NCBI RefSeq assembly: GCF_022808985.1
Contig: NZ_JAKZFT010000005.1
Coordinates: forward strand, 124,001-188,000
DNA: 64,000 nucleotides
Direction of reading: 5' to 3'
From: Geotalea sp. SG265
Lineage (GTDB): Bacteria > Desulfobacterota > Desulfuromonadia > Geobacterales > Geobacteraceae
A model generated the notes under the pieces. It had not been told where the DNA came from, ran no database searches, and saw nothing but the letters and a program-made list of their open reading frames with translations. Below are positions 17,612 to 28,726 of the stretch, piece after piece (position 1 is the stretch's first letter; every line of letters starts with the position of its first letter). A program made the translations under genes and the position numbers.

Positions 17612-18805
17612 ATGGCCATACAGGAGCGAAAAGATCTGCGGAAAGAGCCGCGTCCGGAGAAAAAGAGAAGGCATCGGTGGGGATGGCTGATGCTCATTGT
17701 GGTGCTGGTCGGGGTGGTCATCTTCTTCCGCTACGAGCAGGCGAAGCAGGCTGCTCGGGAAAAGGGGAAACGGCCGGCGCCGCCGACACCGGTCGTGGCA
17801 ATGCCGGCGCTTGTTCGCGATATGGGAATTTATCTCGATGGTTTGGGAACCGTAACGCCGGTCAGCACGGTTACGGTGAGAAGCCGGGTCGATGGCCAGT
17901 TGATGGCGGTGCACTACCGTGAAGGGCAGATGGTCGAAAAGGGAGCACTGCTGGCAACCATCGACCCCAGACCTTTTCAGGCGCAGCTGCTCCAGGCAGA
18001 GGGGCAGATGGCCAGGGACCGGGAGCAGCTCAGGAACGCCCGGCTCGATCTGGCCCGCTACCGGATCCTCTGGCAGGAGAACTCCATCCCGCGGCAGCAG
18101 CTGGATACCCAGGAGGCGCTGGTCCGTCAGTTGGAGGGGGTGCTGAAATTCGACCGGGGACAGGTTGAAAATGCCCGATTGCAGCTACATTACAGCCGTA
18201 TCACCGCCCCCGCTGGCGGCAGGGTCGGTTTGCGCCTGGTGGACGCCGGCAACATCATCCACAGCTCGGATACCACGGGACTGGCGGTCATCACCCAGCT
18301 GCAGCCGATCACCGTCGTTTTCCCCATTGCCGAAGACAGCATCGCTCCCGTTCTGGCCCAGCTGAAGAAGGGGGCACGTCTCCCTGTGGAGACTTTCGAC
18401 CGTGAGCAGAAACACAAGCTGGCCGAGGGGACACTTTTGACCATCGATAACCAGGTGGATCCTACGACCGGTACGGTTCGTTTTCGGGCAGTATTCCCCA
18501 ATGAAGAAGGGATGCTCTTCCCCAACCAGTTCGTCAATGCCCGTGTTCTTGCCGACGTCAGAAGGGGGGTGATCGCCATTCCCACAGCGGCGATCCAGCG
18601 GGGTCCGCAGGGAATATTCGTCTTCGTCGTCCGGGGGGACAAAACGGTTGAATTGCGCCACGTGCAAACCGGCATCACCAGCGAGGGGGAGACGGCGATC
18701 GAAGCGGGCTTGAAGGCAGGGGAGCTGGTGGTGGTGGATGGCGCCGAGCGGCTCAAGGAAGGAAGCAGGGTGGAGGTGCGCAGTGGCGGCCATGGGAAAA
18801 AGTAA
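17612..18805 (+). CDS. mdtA: RND periplasmic adaptor 2, MdtA-like
   Basis: A 397-residue adaptor resembling MdtA of the MdtABC pump. Residues 1-25 are very basic, followed by an anchor helix (WGWLMLIVVLVGVVIFF). Then come lipoyl halves (VDGQLMAVHYREGQMVEKGA and YSRITAPAGGRVGLRLVDAG), a hairpin with QENSIPRQQLDTQEALV typical of MdtA, and the barrel domain with NQVDPTTGTVRFRAVFPNEE and LFPNQFVNARV. I chose the ATG with GGAAAGG 8 bases upstream; a GTG overlapping the previous stop is 9 bases earlier. The two MdtBC-like permeases follow at once. Confidence 0.92.
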   Translation: MAIQERKDLRKEPRPEKKRRHRWGWLMLIVVLVGVVIFFRYEQAKQAAREKGKRPAPPTPVVAMPALVRDMGIYLDGLGTVTPVSTVTVRSRVDGQLMAVHYREGQMVEKGALLATIDPRPFQAQLLQAEGQMARDREQLRNARLDLARYRILWQENSIPRQQLDTQEALVRQLEGVLKFDRGQVENARLQLHYSRITAPAGGRVGLRLVDAGNIIHSSDTTGLAVITQLQPITVVFPIAEDSIAPVLAQLKKGARLPVETFDREQKHKLAEGTLLTIDNQVDPTTGTVRFRAVFPNEEGMLFPNQFVNARVLADVRRGVIAIPTAAIQRGPQGIFVFVVRGDKTVELRHVQTGITSEGETAIEAGLKAGELVVVDGAERLKEGSRVEVRSGGHGKK

Positions 18806-21800
18806 ATGAGCATCTCCCGCCTCTTCATCCAGCGGCCGGTGGGGACGATCCTGCTCATGCTCGCAATTCTCCTGGCCGGCGCCGCCGCATACAGGCAACT
18901 GGCCGTGTCGGCGCTTCCCCAGGTGGATTATCCGACTATTCAGGTGCGAACCTTTTATCCCGGCGCCAGTCCAGAGGTCATGGCCTCATCGGTGACGGCA
19001 CCGCTTGAGCGACAGTTCGGGCAGATGCCGGGCCTCGCCCGGATGACCTCAACCAGTTCCAGCGGCAGCTCGGTCATCACCCTGCAATTTACCCTTGAAC
19101 TGAGCCTGGATGTGGCCGAGCAGCAGGTGCAGGCGGCCATCAACTCCTCGTTCACCTTTCTTCCCCGCGACCTGCCGGTGCCTCCCGTTTACAGCAAGGT
19201 CAACCCGGCCGATGCACCGATCATGACCCTGGCCCTGACCTCGGCAACCATGCCGCTTCCCCAGGTGGAGGACCTGGCCGATACCCGCTTCGCCCAAAAG
19301 ATCTCACAGCTGCCGGGGGTGGGGCTGGTGACCATCAGTGGCGGGCAGCGTCCGGCGGTTCGGATTCATGCCAATCCCATCACCCTCGCTGCCTTCAACC
19401 TGACCTTGGAGGACCTGCGCAGCGCCGTTGTCTCCGGTAACGTGAATCAAGCGAAGGGTGCCTTCGACGGCCCCCGCCAGTCTTTCATCATTGGGGCCAA
19501 CGATCAGCTCCTGACCAGCCGGCAGTACCGGTCGCTGGTGGTGGCTTACCGAAACGGGGCGCCGGTCTTTCTCGGTGATGTGGCCGAGGTGGTCGATGAC
19601 GTGGAAAACGTCAACCAGGCAGCCTGGATGAACACTGCGCCGGCAGTCATCCTCAACATCCAGCGACAGCCGGGGGCCAATGTCATTCAGGTGGTGGACC
19701 GCATCAAAAGACTGCTCCCCCAGCTGCAGGCATCACTGCCGGCGGCGGTGCAGGTCTCCCTCCTTACCGACCGGACCACCACCATCCGCGAATCGGTCCG
19801 CGACGTCCAGTTCGAACTGATGCTGGCGGTTTTTCTGGTTGTGCTGGTGATCTTTCTCTTTCTGCGCAACCTGCCGGCTACCACCATCCCCAGCGTCGCC
19901 GTTCCCCTTTCCCTGGTGGGCACCTTCGGCGTCATGTATCTCCTCGGCTTCAGCCTCAACAACCTGACCCTCATGGCCCTGACCATCTCCACCGGCTTTG
20001 TTGTCGATGATGCCATCGTCATGATCGAGAACATCGCCCGCTACGTGGAGGAAGACGAGCCCCCCCTGCAGGCAGCCCTGAAGGGTGCCCAGCAGATCGG
20101 CTTCACCATAATCTCGCTGACCGTTTCCCTCATTGCCGTTCTGATCCCGCTCCTTTTCATGGGGGACGTGGTCGGGCGGCTGTTCCGGGAATTTGCCGTC
20201 ACCCTGGGGGCGACGATCTTTATCTCGGCGGTGGTCTCCCTGACCCTGACACCGATGATGTGTGCGCGCATTCTGAAGCAGGTGCCGGAGGAGCGTCAGG
20301 GACGATTTTACCGGGCCTCCCAGCACTTCTTCGACAGGGTCATTGCCGCCTATGGCCGCACACTACACTGGGTATTCGCCCGGCAGACGGCCACTCTGTT
20401 TGTGGCCGCCGTGACCCTGGTCATGACGGTGGTCCTTTACCTGCTGGTGCCGAAGGGCTTTTTCCCCATCCAGGACACCGGCTTCATTCAGGGGATAACC
20501 GAGGCTCCCCAGTCCATCTCCTTTGCCGCCATGGCTGAACGGCAGCAGCAGCTGGCCAGGCTGATTCTCAAGGATCCCGCCGTCGCCAGCCTCTCTACCT
20601 TCGTCGGTATTGATGGAACCAACGCCACCTTGAACAGCGGCAGAATCCTTATCAACCTGAAACCCCTCGATGTGCGCGGCATTAGTGCGGCAGAGGTCAT
20701 CGAACGGCTGCAGCCTCATTTGGCCAGGGCAGAGGGTATTGCCGTCTTTCTCCAGCCGGTGCAGGACCTGACCGTTGATGTGAATGCCGGTCGCACCCAA
20801 TACCAGTATACCCTGGAGAATCCCAACACTGAGGAGCTGCGCCGCCTTGCCCCCCTGGTCGTTGAAAAGCTGCGCCTGGTCCCGGAACTGCGCGACGTGA
20901 CCAGCGATCAGCAGGACCGGGGAGAGCGGGTGGCGGTGGAAATTGACCGCACCACCGCCTCCCGTCTCGGTATCACCACCCAGCAGATCGACGACACCCT
21001 CTACGACGCCTTTGGTCAGCGGCAGATCTCCACTATCTTCACGGAATTGAACCAGTACCGGGTCATTCTCGGGGTGCAGCGCGCATTTCGGCAGGACCCC
21101 GACAATCTTCAGGATGTCTACCTGCGCAGTGGGATCCCCTCTGTTGCGGGCCCGGTGCCCGGCCAGGTGCCGCTGCAGGCCTTCAGCCGCATCAAGCGGA
21201 CGGTCGGCCCGCTGGTCATCAACCGCCAGGGGCAGTTCCCGGCCATAACCGCCTCCTTCAACCTGGCGCCGGGTGTTTCCCTGGGCAAGGGGGTGGATGC
21301 GATCGAGGCGGCGGTCCGGTGCATGGGGCTGCCGGCCAGCATGCAGGGTATGTTCCAGGGGACGGCACAGGCATTCAAGGCTTCGCTGGCCAACGAGCCG
21401 CTCCTGATCCTGGCGGCGCTCGTCACCGTCTATATCGTCCTCGGCGTCCTCTATGAGAGCTACATCCATCCGGTGACGATTCTTTCCACCCTCCCTTCGG
21501 CCGGGGTGGGGGCTGTGCTGGCCCTGATGTTTACGGGCACCGAATTCAACATCATCGCCATTATCGGCATCATCCTCCTCATCGGCATCGTCAAGAAGAA
21601 CGGCATCATGATGGTTGACTTTGCCCTGGAGGCGGAGCGCAAGGAGGGGAAACGGGCGGAGGATGCCATTTACCAGGCCTGCCTCCTTCGTTTCCGGCCG
21701 ATCATGATGACCACCATGGCGGCGCTGCTTGGCGCCCTTCCACTGGCCATGGGGCACGGGGTGGGCTCGGAATTGCGCCGGCCGCTGGGCATTTCCATCG

Positions 21801-22000
21801 TCGGCGGGCTCATTTTCAGCCAGGTTTTGACCCTCTACACCACGCCGGTCATCTACCTGGCCTTTGACCGCCTGGCCCGGCGGCGGAAGAAGGAGCATGT
21901 AACTCCCCCTGACCCCCTCTTACCTAAGAGGGGGAACCCTGTGCCGGATTCGGAACCAGCGTCCCTCCCCTTTGATAAAGGGGAGGACAGGAGGGGTTAA
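18806..22000 (+). CDS. mdtB: RND efflux permease, MdtB-like
   Basis: A 1064-residue RND permease that in MdtABC forms a mixed trimer with MdtC. The start is adjacent to the adaptor stop. The N-terminus ([20 protein letters not shown]), TM4 pair ([14 protein letters not shown]401-D402) and TM10 lysine ([13 protein letters not shown]) are intact, so the proton relay looks functional. The last 31 residues, beginning [11 protein letters not shown] and ending FDKGEDRRG, are encoded by a palindromic repeat rather than by family sequence, replacing the usual cytosolic tail. The gene ends 4 bases before the next start. Confidence 0.95.
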   Translation: MSISRLFIQRPVGTILLMLAILLAGAAAYRQLAVSALPQVDYPTIQVRTFYPGASPEVMASSVTAPLERQFGQMPGLARMTSTSSSGSSVITLQFTLELSLDVAEQQVQAAINSSFTFLPRDLPVPPVYSKVNPADAPIMTLALTSATMPLPQVEDLADTRFAQKISQLPGVGLVTISGGQRPAVRIHANPITLAAFNLTLEDLRSAVVSGNVNQAKGAFDGPRQSFIIGANDQLLTSRQYRSLVVAYRNGAPVFLGDVAEVVDDVENVNQAAWMNTAPAVILNIQRQPGANVIQVVDRIKRLLPQLQASLPAAVQVSLLTDRTTTIRESVRDVQFELMLAVFLVVLVIFLFLRNLPATTIPSVAVPLSLVGTFGVMYLLGFSLNNLTLMALTISTGFVVDDAIVMIENIARYVEEDEPPLQAALKGAQQIGFTIISLTVSLIAVLIPLLFMGDVVGRLFREFAVTLGATIFISAVVSLTLTPMMCARILKQVPEERQGRFYRASQHFFDRVIAAYGRTLHWVFARQTATLFVAAVTLVMTVVLYLLVPKGFFPIQDTGFIQGITEAPQSISFAAMAERQQQLARLILKDPAVASLSTFVGIDGTNATLNSGRILINLKPLDVRGISAAEVIERLQPHLARAEGIAVFLQPVQDLTVDVNAGRTQYQYTLENPNTEELRRLAPLVVEKLRLVPELRDVTSDQQDRGERVAVEIDRTTASRLGITTQQIDDTLYDAFGQRQISTIFTELNQYRVILGVQRAFRQDPDNLQDVYLRSGIPSVAGPVPGQVPLQAFSRIKRTVGPLVINRQGQFPAITASFNLAPGVSLGKGVDAIEAAVRCMGLPASMQGMFQGTAQAFKASLANEPLLILAALVTVYIVLGVLYESYIHPVTILSTLPSAGVGAVLALMFTGTEFNIIAIIGIILLIGIVKKNGIMMVDFALEAERKEGKRAEDAIYQACLLRFRPIMMTTMAALLGALPLAMGHGVGSELRRPLGISIVGGLIFSQVLTLYTTPVIYLAFDRLARRRKKEHVTPPDPLLPKRGNPVPDSEPASLPFDKGEDRRG
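21901..21999 (+). repeat. palindromic repeat element overlapping mdtB end and mdtC ribosome site
   Basis: Roughly 100 bases contain two hairpins: CCCCCTCTTA/TAAGAGGGGG with a 2-base loop, and CCTCCCCTTT/AAAGGGGAGG with a 3-base loop. The outer ends AACTCCCCCTGACC and GGACAGGAGGGGTT are imperfect inverted repeats. The element encodes the mdtB tail and its right end supplies GAGGGG, the only ribosome site for mdtC. The layout resembles a small non-autonomous mobile repeat. Confidence 0.6.
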
Positions 22001-22004
22001 AAAC

Positions 22005-25000
22005 ATGAACATCTCGGCGCCGTTCATACGCCGGCCGGTGGCGACGACCCTCCTGACGGTGGGACTGGTCCTGGCGGGGGCAATTGCCTTCCGCCTGCTG
22101 CCGGTTTCGCCGCTCCCACAGGTGGATTTTCCCACCATTGCCGTTTCCGCATCCCTGCCCGGGGCCGATCCGGAGACCATGTCAACTTCGGTTGCCGCAC
22201 CGCTTGAGCGGCAGCTGGGGCGGATAGCAGGGGTGACGGAGATGACCTCCACCAGTTCCCGCGGCTCCACCAGTATCACGCTGCAATTCGAGCTGGATCG
22301 CAATATCGATGGCGCTGCCCGGGATGTGCAGGCGGCCATCAATGCCGCCCGGGGCGACCTCCCTCCCAATCTGCCGAACAACCCGGTCTACCGCAAGGTC
22401 AATCCCAGCGATGCCCCCATTCTTATCCTCGCCCTCACTTCCGACACTGTTGGAAAGCCGCAGATGTACGATGCTGCCTCGTCCATCCTCCAGCAGCGCC
22501 TTTCCCAAGTGGAGGGGGTCGGCCAGGTCTTTGTCGGCGGGAGCTCGCTGCCGGCGGTCCGGATCGAACTCAACCCGTTGGCCATGAGCAGGTACGGCAT
22601 CAGCCTGGCGACGGTTCGTGGGGGTATCGCCGCTACCAATGCCAACCGCCCCAAGGGTCAGTTGATGGACGGGAATACCACCATTGAGATCGAAACAAAT
22701 GACCAGCTGCGCCGGGCCGAGCAGTACCTTCCCCTGGTCATCAGCTACCGTAATGGTGCGGCTGTGCGCCTTAAGGACGTGGCAACGGTTACCGACTCGG
22801 TTGAGGATATCCGGGCAGCCGGCTATGTGAACGGCAAACCGGCCGTGATGGTGATCATGTTCCGCCAGCCGGGTGCCAACATCATCCAGACGGTGGACAA
22901 TGTGCGCTCCCTGTTGCCGCAGTTGGAGGCAGCTCTGCCGGGGGGGGTGCAACTGTCCGTGGTCCTCGATCGTTCTCCACCCATCCGTGGTTCGCTACGG
23001 GATGTGGAGCTGACCCTGATCATCTCGGCAATCTTCGTCGTTCTGGTGGTGTTCTGGTTTTTGCGCAACGTGCGGGCGACGATGATTCCGGCGATGGCGG
23101 TGGCGGTGTCCATCATCGGCACCTTCGGCGTCATGTACCTGTGCGGCTATTCCCTCGATAACCTCTCCCTCATGGCCTTGACCATCGCCACCGGCTTCGT
23201 CGTCGATGACGCCATCGTCGTTCTGGAAAACGTCATCCGCCACCGTGAGATGGGGGAAACGCCGTTGCAGGCGGCATTTTCCGGCAGCAGGGAGATTTCT
23301 TTCACCGTCCTGTCCATGAGCCTGTCGCTGGTGGCAGTTTTCATTCCCATCCTGCTCATGGGGGGAATGGTCGGCAGGCTCTTTCGCGAGTTCGCCGTGA
23401 CCCTCTCGACGGCCATTGCCGTTTCCATGGTCGTCTCCCTGACGACGACACCGATGATGTGCGCATTCATCCTGAAACCGCACCGGGAAGCGCGGCACGG
23501 GTGGTTGTACCGGATGAGCGAAGGGCTGTTCAGCTGGATGCATGCCCGCTATGAAGTGAGCCTGCGCTGGGCCCTGCGGCACTCGAAGCTGATGCTGCTT
23601 ATTCTCATCATGACGCTGGCGACCAACATCTTCCTCTTTGTGCTGGTGCCCAAGGGCTTCTTTCCCGAGCAGGACATCGGCAGGCTCAACGGCAACATCC
23701 AGGCTGCCCAGGACATCTCCTTTCAGGCCATGGAGCAGAAGCTTTTGCAGGTGGTGGAGATCATCAGGCAGGACCCGGAGGTGGATTATGTCATCGGTTT
23801 CACCGGCGGCGGGGGAGGGGGAGGAGCCGCCACCAACAGCGGGCGGATGTTTGTCGCCCTCAAGACATTTGCCGAACGGCGGGCGACGGCGAGCGAGGTG
23901 ATCGGCAGACTGCGGCGGAAACTGAGCAGGGTGGTGGGTGCTCCGACCTTTCTTCAGCCGGTCCAGGACTTGCGCATTGGCGGCAGAGCCAGCAATGCCC
24001 TCTACCAATATACTTTGCAGGGGAATGACCTGGCCGAACTGAACCGCTGGGGGCAGCAGTTGCTGCAGAAGCTGCGGGGAATGCCGCTTTTAACCGACGT
24101 CAACAGCGATCAGCAGGACCGGGGCCAGGAGGTGACGCTGGACGTGGACCGTGCCACAGCCTCCCGTCTCGGCATCACCTCCCAGACCATCGACAACGCC
24201 CTCTACGATGCCTTCGGACAGCGTCAGGTGGCCATCACCTACTCAATGCTCAACCAGTACCACGTGGTCATGGAGGTGGCGCCCTCCTTTCTACAGCGCC
24301 CCCAATCCCTGAAGGACATTTATGTGACGGCGCCGGGGGGAAGCCAGGTGCCGATCGCTGCCTTTGCCCGGCTGGAAAACCGGGCAACGCCGCTGGCGGT
24401 GAATCACCAGGGTCAGTTTCCCGCCATCACCCTTTCCTTCAATCTGGCTGCGGGAGCTTCCTTGGGGACGGCGGTGACCGCCATCGAGACTGCCACCCGG
24501 GAAATGGGCATGCCGGTGGGCATCAGGGGCAACTTTTCCGGAACGGCCCAGGCTTTCCAGTCGTCGCTGGCCAACGAGCCCTTGCTTATCCTGGCGGCGC
24601 TGGTGTCGGTCTACATCGTCCTCGGCATACTGTACGAGAGCTACATCCATCCCGTCACCATCCTGTCAACCCTGCCTTCGGCGGGGGTGGGGGCGGTGCT
24701 GGCGCTGATGCTGACGGGGACGGATCTTAGCATCATCGCCCTGATCGGCATCATCCTCTTGATCGGTATCGTCAAGAAGAACGGCATCATGATGGTCGAT
24801 TTTGCCCTGGATGCGGAAAGGACGCAGGGGAAGCGGCCGGAGGACGCCATCTTCCAGGCCTGCCTGCTCCGTTTCCGTCCCATCATGATGACGACCATGG
24901 CCGCTTTGCTGGGGGCCCTGCCCCTGGCCCTCGGTACCGGCGTCGGCTCCGAATTGCGGCGCCCTCTGGGTCTGGCCATTGTCGGCGGCCTGATTTTCAG

Positions 25001-25118
25001 CCAAATGCTGACTCTATACACGACGCCGGTGGTCTATCTCCACCTGGACCGCCTGCGCCTGTGGGTTTCGGCCAGGCGAGCCTTTAAAAAACGACATGCA
25101 GTAAGAGATTCGGCATGA
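22005..25118 (+). CDS. mdtC: RND efflux permease, MdtC-like
   Basis: A 1037-residue RND permease paralogous to the MdtB-like protein upstream. It has the same hallmarks: [20 protein letters not shown], the TM4 pair [13 protein letters not shown] (D401-D402) and TM10 [13 protein letters not shown]. In the first part of the second periplasmic loop it carries a run of seven glycines ([15 protein letters not shown]) where MdtB has [14 protein letters not shown]; the coding DNA is mixed GGC/GGG/GGA so slippage is unlikely. The start is set by family length and by GAGGGG 8 bases upstream, which lies in the repeat element. Expected to form B2C-type trimers; specificity unknown. Confidence 0.95.
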   Translation: MNISAPFIRRPVATTLLTVGLVLAGAIAFRLLPVSPLPQVDFPTIAVSASLPGADPETMSTSVAAPLERQLGRIAGVTEMTSTSSRGSTSITLQFELDRNIDGAARDVQAAINAARGDLPPNLPNNPVYRKVNPSDAPILILALTSDTVGKPQMYDAASSILQQRLSQVEGVGQVFVGGSSLPAVRIELNPLAMSRYGISLATVRGGIAATNANRPKGQLMDGNTTIEIETNDQLRRAEQYLPLVISYRNGAAVRLKDVATVTDSVEDIRAAGYVNGKPAVMVIMFRQPGANIIQTVDNVRSLLPQLEAALPGGVQLSVVLDRSPPIRGSLRDVELTLIISAIFVVLVVFWFLRNVRATMIPAMAVAVSIIGTFGVMYLCGYSLDNLSLMALTIATGFVVDDAIVVLENVIRHREMGETPLQAAFSGSREISFTVLSMSLSLVAVFIPILLMGGMVGRLFREFAVTLSTAIAVSMVVSLTTTPMMCAFILKPHREARHGWLYRMSEGLFSWMHARYEVSLRWALRHSKLMLLILIMTLATNIFLFVLVPKGFFPEQDIGRLNGNIQAAQDISFQAMEQKLLQVVEIIRQDPEVDYVIGFTGGGGGGGAATNSGRMFVALKTFAERRATASEVIGRLRRKLSRVVGAPTFLQPVQDLRIGGRASNALYQYTLQGNDLAELNRWGQQLLQKLRGMPLLTDVNSDQQDRGQEVTLDVDRATASRLGITSQTIDNALYDAFGQRQVAITYSMLNQYHVVMEVAPSFLQRPQSLKDIYVTAPGGSQVPIAAFARLENRATPLAVNHQGQFPAITLSFNLAAGASLGTAVTAIETATREMGMPVGIRGNFSGTAQAFQSSLANEPLLILAALVSVYIVLGILYESYIHPVTILSTLPSAGVGAVLALMLTGTDLSIIALIGIILLIGIVKKNGIMMVDFALDAERTQGKRPEDAIFQACLLRFRPIMMTTMAALLGALPLALGTGVGSELRRPLGLAIVGGLIFSQMLTLYTTPVVYLHLDRLRLWVSARRAFKKRHAVRDSA

Positions 25119-25144
25119 TCCCGCCGAAAGGGAGGGGATGAGCG

Positions 25145-26644
25145 ATGGCGCAGACGAAGAGAACCTACCAGCTGATACATTTTTTCCCGCTCTTGCTCCT
25201 GTTATCAGCCTGCTCCATTGGTCCCGATTACGTCAGGCCGGCCGCGCCGGTACCGACCCAACTGAAAGGGACAAAGGGTTGGAAGACCGCCCAGCCCACG
25301 GCCGGGGAACTGAACGAGCGCTGGTGGGAACTCTATCACGACCCGCAACTGAACGCCCTTGAGGAGCGGGTTGCAGTGGATAACCAGAACCTGAAAATAG
25401 CCGAGGCCCAGTTCCGCCAGGCGCGGGCCCTGGTCCAGGTTGCCCGGGCCGGCTATTACCCCACCGCCACCCTGGGAGCCAACGTCACCCGCACACATCC
25501 ATCTGGCCGTTTGGGGGGGGTGGGCACTACCCGGGGAAGCGCGGCGGGCGACAGCACGATCTATTCACTGCCCATGGACCTTTCGTGGGAGCTGGACATC
25601 TGGGGGAGGGTCCGTCGGTCTGTGGAGGCCAACAGTGCCACGGCCCAGGCAACGGCGGCGGACCTGGCCGGCGTGCGGCTGAGCATCCAGGCGGAACTGG
25701 CCCAGGCCTATTTTCAACTGCGCGCCGTCGATGCACAGCAGTTACTGCTGCGGACGACGGTCGATTACTACGCCAAGACACTCCAGCTGACCCGGAACCG
25801 CTATGGTGCGGGAGTTATCGCCCAGTCTGACGTGCTCCAGGCAGAGAACCAGCTGGCATTTACCCAGGCCCAGCTGCTGGACCTGGGGGTGCAGCGAGCC
25901 CAGCTGGAAAATGCCATTGCCCTCCTGATCGGGGCAGCCCCCTCTGAATTCAGCCTGGCCCCGGCCCCCCTCGACCGGCTACCGCCGGACATTCCGCTGA
26001 TGGTGCCTTCGGAACTTCTGGAGCGGCGCCCGGATATAGCCGCAGCCGAGCGGCGCATGGCCGCGGCCAACGCCCAGATCGGCATTGCCGAGGCGGCCTG
26101 GTTTCCGACCGTGAAACTGACTGCTTCCAGCGGTTTTGAGTCGGGAGGCATCGCCGATTGGCTCGCCTGGCCGAGCCGGTTCTGGTCCATTGGAGCCGGA
26201 CTCTCGGAGATCATCTTCAACGGCTTTCTCCGCAGCGCCCAGACCGACCAGGCCCGTGCGGCCTACGAGGGCACCGTTGCCGGCTACCGGCAGACGGTGC
26301 TGACGGCTTTTCAGGAGGTGGAGGATAATCTGGCGGCCCTGCGCATACTGGCGGACGAGGCAAAGGCACTGGAGGTGGCGGTGCGTGCGGCCCAGCAGGC
26401 GGTTGTCATTACCACCAACCAGTACAAGGCGGGCACCGCCAGTTATCTGAACGTCCTGGTCTCCCAGACCGCCGAGCTGACCAGCAGGCGAAACGCGGTC
26501 GAGGTCCACGGCCGCCTGATGACCGCCAGCATCCTCCTGATCAGGGCTCTGGGGGGAGGCTGGCAGCTTCCGGAACCTGCCCTGGCTGGCGGAACTGCGG
26601 GAACCGGCACGGCACAAACGCTCGTTGACAGGAAAACGGATTAG
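25145..26644 (+). CDS. Outer-membrane efflux lipoprotein (NodT/OprM type)
   Basis: A 499-residue TolC-like channel of the NodT family. The lipobox is LSAC (Cys 20), followed by the family signature SIGPDYVRPAAPVP. Two repeated helical/beta segments are visible, with YFQLRAVDAQQLLLRTTVDYY in the first half and AYEGTVAGYRQTVLTAFQEVEDNLAALRI split across the second, plus LERRPDIAAAERRMAAANAQIG typical of OprM. The ATG follows GGAGGGG. It is the only channel gene in the operon and so probably serves both pump systems. It takes the place that the MFS gene mdtD has in enterobacterial mdtABCD; no baeSR homologue follows. Confidence 0.95.
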   Translation: MAQTKRTYQLIHFFPLLLLLSACSIGPDYVRPAAPVPTQLKGTKGWKTAQPTAGELNERWWELYHDPQLNALEERVAVDNQNLKIAEAQFRQARALVQVARAGYYPTATLGANVTRTHPSGRLGGVGTTRGSAAGDSTIYSLPMDLSWELDIWGRVRRSVEANSATAQATAADLAGVRLSIQAELAQAYFQLRAVDAQQLLLRTTVDYYAKTLQLTRNRYGAGVIAQSDVLQAENQLAFTQAQLLDLGVQRAQLENAIALLIGAAPSEFSLAPAPLDRLPPDIPLMVPSELLERRPDIAAAERRMAAANAQIGIAEAAWFPTVKLTASSGFESGGIADWLAWPSRFWSIGAGLSEIIFNGFLRSAQTDQARAAYEGTVAGYRQTVLTAFQEVEDNLAALRILADEAKALEVAVRAAQQAVVITTNQYKAGTASYLNVLVSQTAELTSRRNAVEVHGRLMTASILLIRALGGGWQLPEPALAGGTAGTGTAQTLVDRKTD

Positions 26645-26684
26645 GGTATTGTTTTAATTATCTTCATCTAATTTAGGAGGGAGC

Positions 26685-27968
26685 ATGGGGGGGCGTCTGC
26701 TTATCCTGATCGCGTGGTTCTCGGTCATTGGTACCCTCACTGCCGCTGCCTATGACTATCCGGTCAAAAATCCCTATATTGCCACCATCGCCGGGACCCC
26801 GACCGCCTACAAGGCGGACCTGAAGGTGGCTGTGCCGGAAAAGCAGAAGGAGATCAAGATAATCGAGGGTCGCCAGGTCCCTCCCATCTTCTGGTTCCAG
26901 AACCGGATGAAATACTCGGTGGCGATGCAGGGACACAAGGCGCCGCTCATGTTCATTATTGCCGCTGCCGGTTCCAGCTACAATTCGCCCACCACTCATA
27001 TTCTCCAGCGGGCCTTTTACAAGGCGGGTTTCCATGTCATCTGCCTCTCTTCGCCGACCCACCCCAATTTCATGGTGACTGCGTCAATGACCGGCGTTCC
27101 GGGCTACGTCCCCGATGATGCCCGTGACCTGTACCGGGCCATGACCAGGGTTTGGCAGGAATTGGACGGAAGGTCCGATGTTTCGGATTTCTTTCTCACC
27201 GGCTACAGCCTCGGGGCAGTGGATGCGGCCTTTGTGGCCAACCTCGATGAGGAGATCAAAGGCTTCAACTTCAGGAAAGTCTTGATGATCAACCCGCCGG
27301 TGAGTCTATATACTTCGATTATGGTTCTTGACCGGATGCTGCTGGACAACCTTCCCGGCGGCATCGCCGGGCTGAACCCTTTTGTGGACCAGGTGATGAC
27401 CAAGTTTGCCGGCATGTATCGCGGCATGGAGGCACTGGACTTCAACAACGACGTGCTCTACCAGGTATTCGAGGAGGAAAAGCCCGATGATCGGGAGATG
27501 GCAGCTCTGATAGGCCTGTCCTTCCGGCTCGTCTCGGCTAACATGATGGTGACGGCCGACATCATGAACAACCGAGGCTACCTGGTGCCGAAAAACAAGG
27601 TTCTCAGCCCCACGGACCCCACCACCGAGTACCTGAAAGTAGGGTTGCGGCTGAGCTTTAGCCAGTTCTTCGACGAGTTCTTTTTTCCCTTTTTCCAGGC
27701 CCGCTATCCCGGCATGACCAAAGAGGCGCTCATTGCCAGTGACAGCATCAAAAGCCTGGATGCCTATCTGAGGCAAACGAACAAGATCGGTGTGATGGTC
27801 AACGCCGACGACATGATTTTGGCGCCGGGAGACCTGGAGTACCTGACCGGGGTTTTCGGCAACCGGGTCAGGATTTATCCGCTGGGGGGCCACCTGGGCA
27901 ACATCGACTATCGGGAGAATGTGGCGGATATGCTGGCATTTTTCGGTGTCACGGAGACAAAGCAATGA
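26685..27968 (+). CDS. Secreted alpha/beta hydrolase, unknown substrate
   Basis: A 427-residue exported protein with an alpha/beta-hydrolase core. Signal peptide residues 1-21 (ends TAAA). The nucleophile elbow is FLTGYSLGAVDAAF; strand-turn GHKAPLMFIIAAAGSSY earlier may hold the oxyanion region; the late ADDMILAPGDLEYL and PLGGHLGNIDY would supply Asp and His of a Ser-Asp-His triad. A helical insert (about residues 205-330) could be a lid. AGGAGGG lies just upstream of the ATG. It overlaps mlaA by ATGA, so I infer action on envelope lipids in the periplasm. The exact reaction is unknown. Confidence 0.8.
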   Translation: MGGRLLILIAWFSVIGTLTAAAYDYPVKNPYIATIAGTPTAYKADLKVAVPEKQKEIKIIEGRQVPPIFWFQNRMKYSVAMQGHKAPLMFIIAAAGSSYNSPTTHILQRAFYKAGFHVICLSSPTHPNFMVTASMTGVPGYVPDDARDLYRAMTRVWQELDGRSDVSDFFLTGYSLGAVDAAFVANLDEEIKGFNFRKVLMINPPVSLYTSIMVLDRMLLDNLPGGIAGLNPFVDQVMTKFAGMYRGMEALDFNNDVLYQVFEEEKPDDREMAALIGLSFRLVSANMMVTADIMNNRGYLVPKNKVLSPTDPTTEYLKVGLRLSFSQFFDEFFFPFFQARYPGMTKEALIASDSIKSLDAYLRQTNKIGVMVNADDMILAPGDLEYLTGVFGNRVRIYPLGGHLGNIDYRENVADMLAFFGVTETKQ

Positions 27969-28726
27969 GGCACATGGTCGCCGCTATCAGAAGTGCAACG
28001 GCCATGCTCCTGTTCGGGGTATTGGCTGCCTGCGCTACGCCACAGACCATGCCGGCCGAAATCCCGCCGCGGCACACCCTGGACGAGTTTGTGGAAACGG
28101 AGCGGCAGGACGATCCACTGGATATCTACGATCCCATGGAGCGCTTCAACCGGGGGGTCTACCGCTTCAACTACTATGCGGACAACTATGTCTTCCTGTC
28201 AGTGGTCCACTTTTACGAGTTCATCACCCCGGTCTTCGTCCAGGACCGCTTTACCAACTTCTTCAACAATGTCTCCGAGCTCAACACTCTGGCCAACTGC
28301 ATCCTGCAGCTGAAGCCGAAATGCACCGCCAAGACCTTCAGCCGGATCGTCATCAATTCCACGTTGGGGTTGGGGGGTATGTTCGATCCGGCCACTCAGT
28401 GGAAGATCGACAAGCAGCGGGAGGATTTCGGCCAGACCCTGGGCTATTACGGCGCCGGTGCCGGACCCTACATCGTTCTCCCCTTTGTCGGGCCATCCAA
28501 CCTCCGGGATACCATCGGCCTTGCCGGCGACGTGGGGGGCTTTACCCTGGCGGACCCCTTCAATTTCGAGCATCACCGGGACTGGCAGCTGGCCTTCGAC
28601 AGCATGTACCTGGTGGATATGCGCCACAAGATCAAGTTTCGCTACTTCGAGTCCGGTTCCCCCTTCGAATACGAGCTGATCCGCATGCTCTACACCAAAG
28701 CCCGGGAGTCGGAGATCAAAAACTGA
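27965..28726 (+). CDS. mlaA: MlaA/VacJ outer-membrane lipid transport lipoprotein
   Basis: A 253-residue lipoprotein (lipobox LAAC, Cys 23) of the MlaA family, which removes misplaced phospholipids from the outer leaflet of the outer membrane. Family blocks are clear: DPMERFNRGVYRFN, FVQDRFTNFFNNVSELNTL, INSTLGLGGMFDPATQW, EDFGQTLGYYGAGAGPYIVL and FVGPSNLRDTIGL. The rest of the Mla system (mlaBCDEF) is not in this window. Start and stop both overlap neighbours (ATGA with the hydrolase, TGATG with the iron-sulfur gene), indicating tight coupling of three genes. Confidence 0.95.
   Translation: MRHMVAAIRSATAMLLFGVLAACATPQTMPAEIPPRHTLDEFVETERQDDPLDIYDPMERFNRGVYRFNYYADNYVFLSVVHFYEFITPVFVQDRFTNFFNNVSELNTLANCILQLKPKCTAKTFSRIVINSTLGLGGMFDPATQWKIDKQREDFGQTLGYYGAGAGPYIVLPFVGPSNLRDTIGLAGDVGGFTLADPFNFEHHRDWQLAFDSMYLVDMRHKIKFRYFESGSPFEYELIRMLYTKARESEIKN

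Noticed and set aside
20363-21898. 511-codon minus-strand frame
   Set aside because: Antisense to mdtB; no motif, and His/Gly/Arg-rich composition typical of shadow frames.
23806-23826. poly-glycine run in mdtC considered as a phase-variable tract
   Set aside because: The codons are mixed (GGC, GGG, GGA), and the longest pure G run is short, so slipped-strand switching is unlikely.
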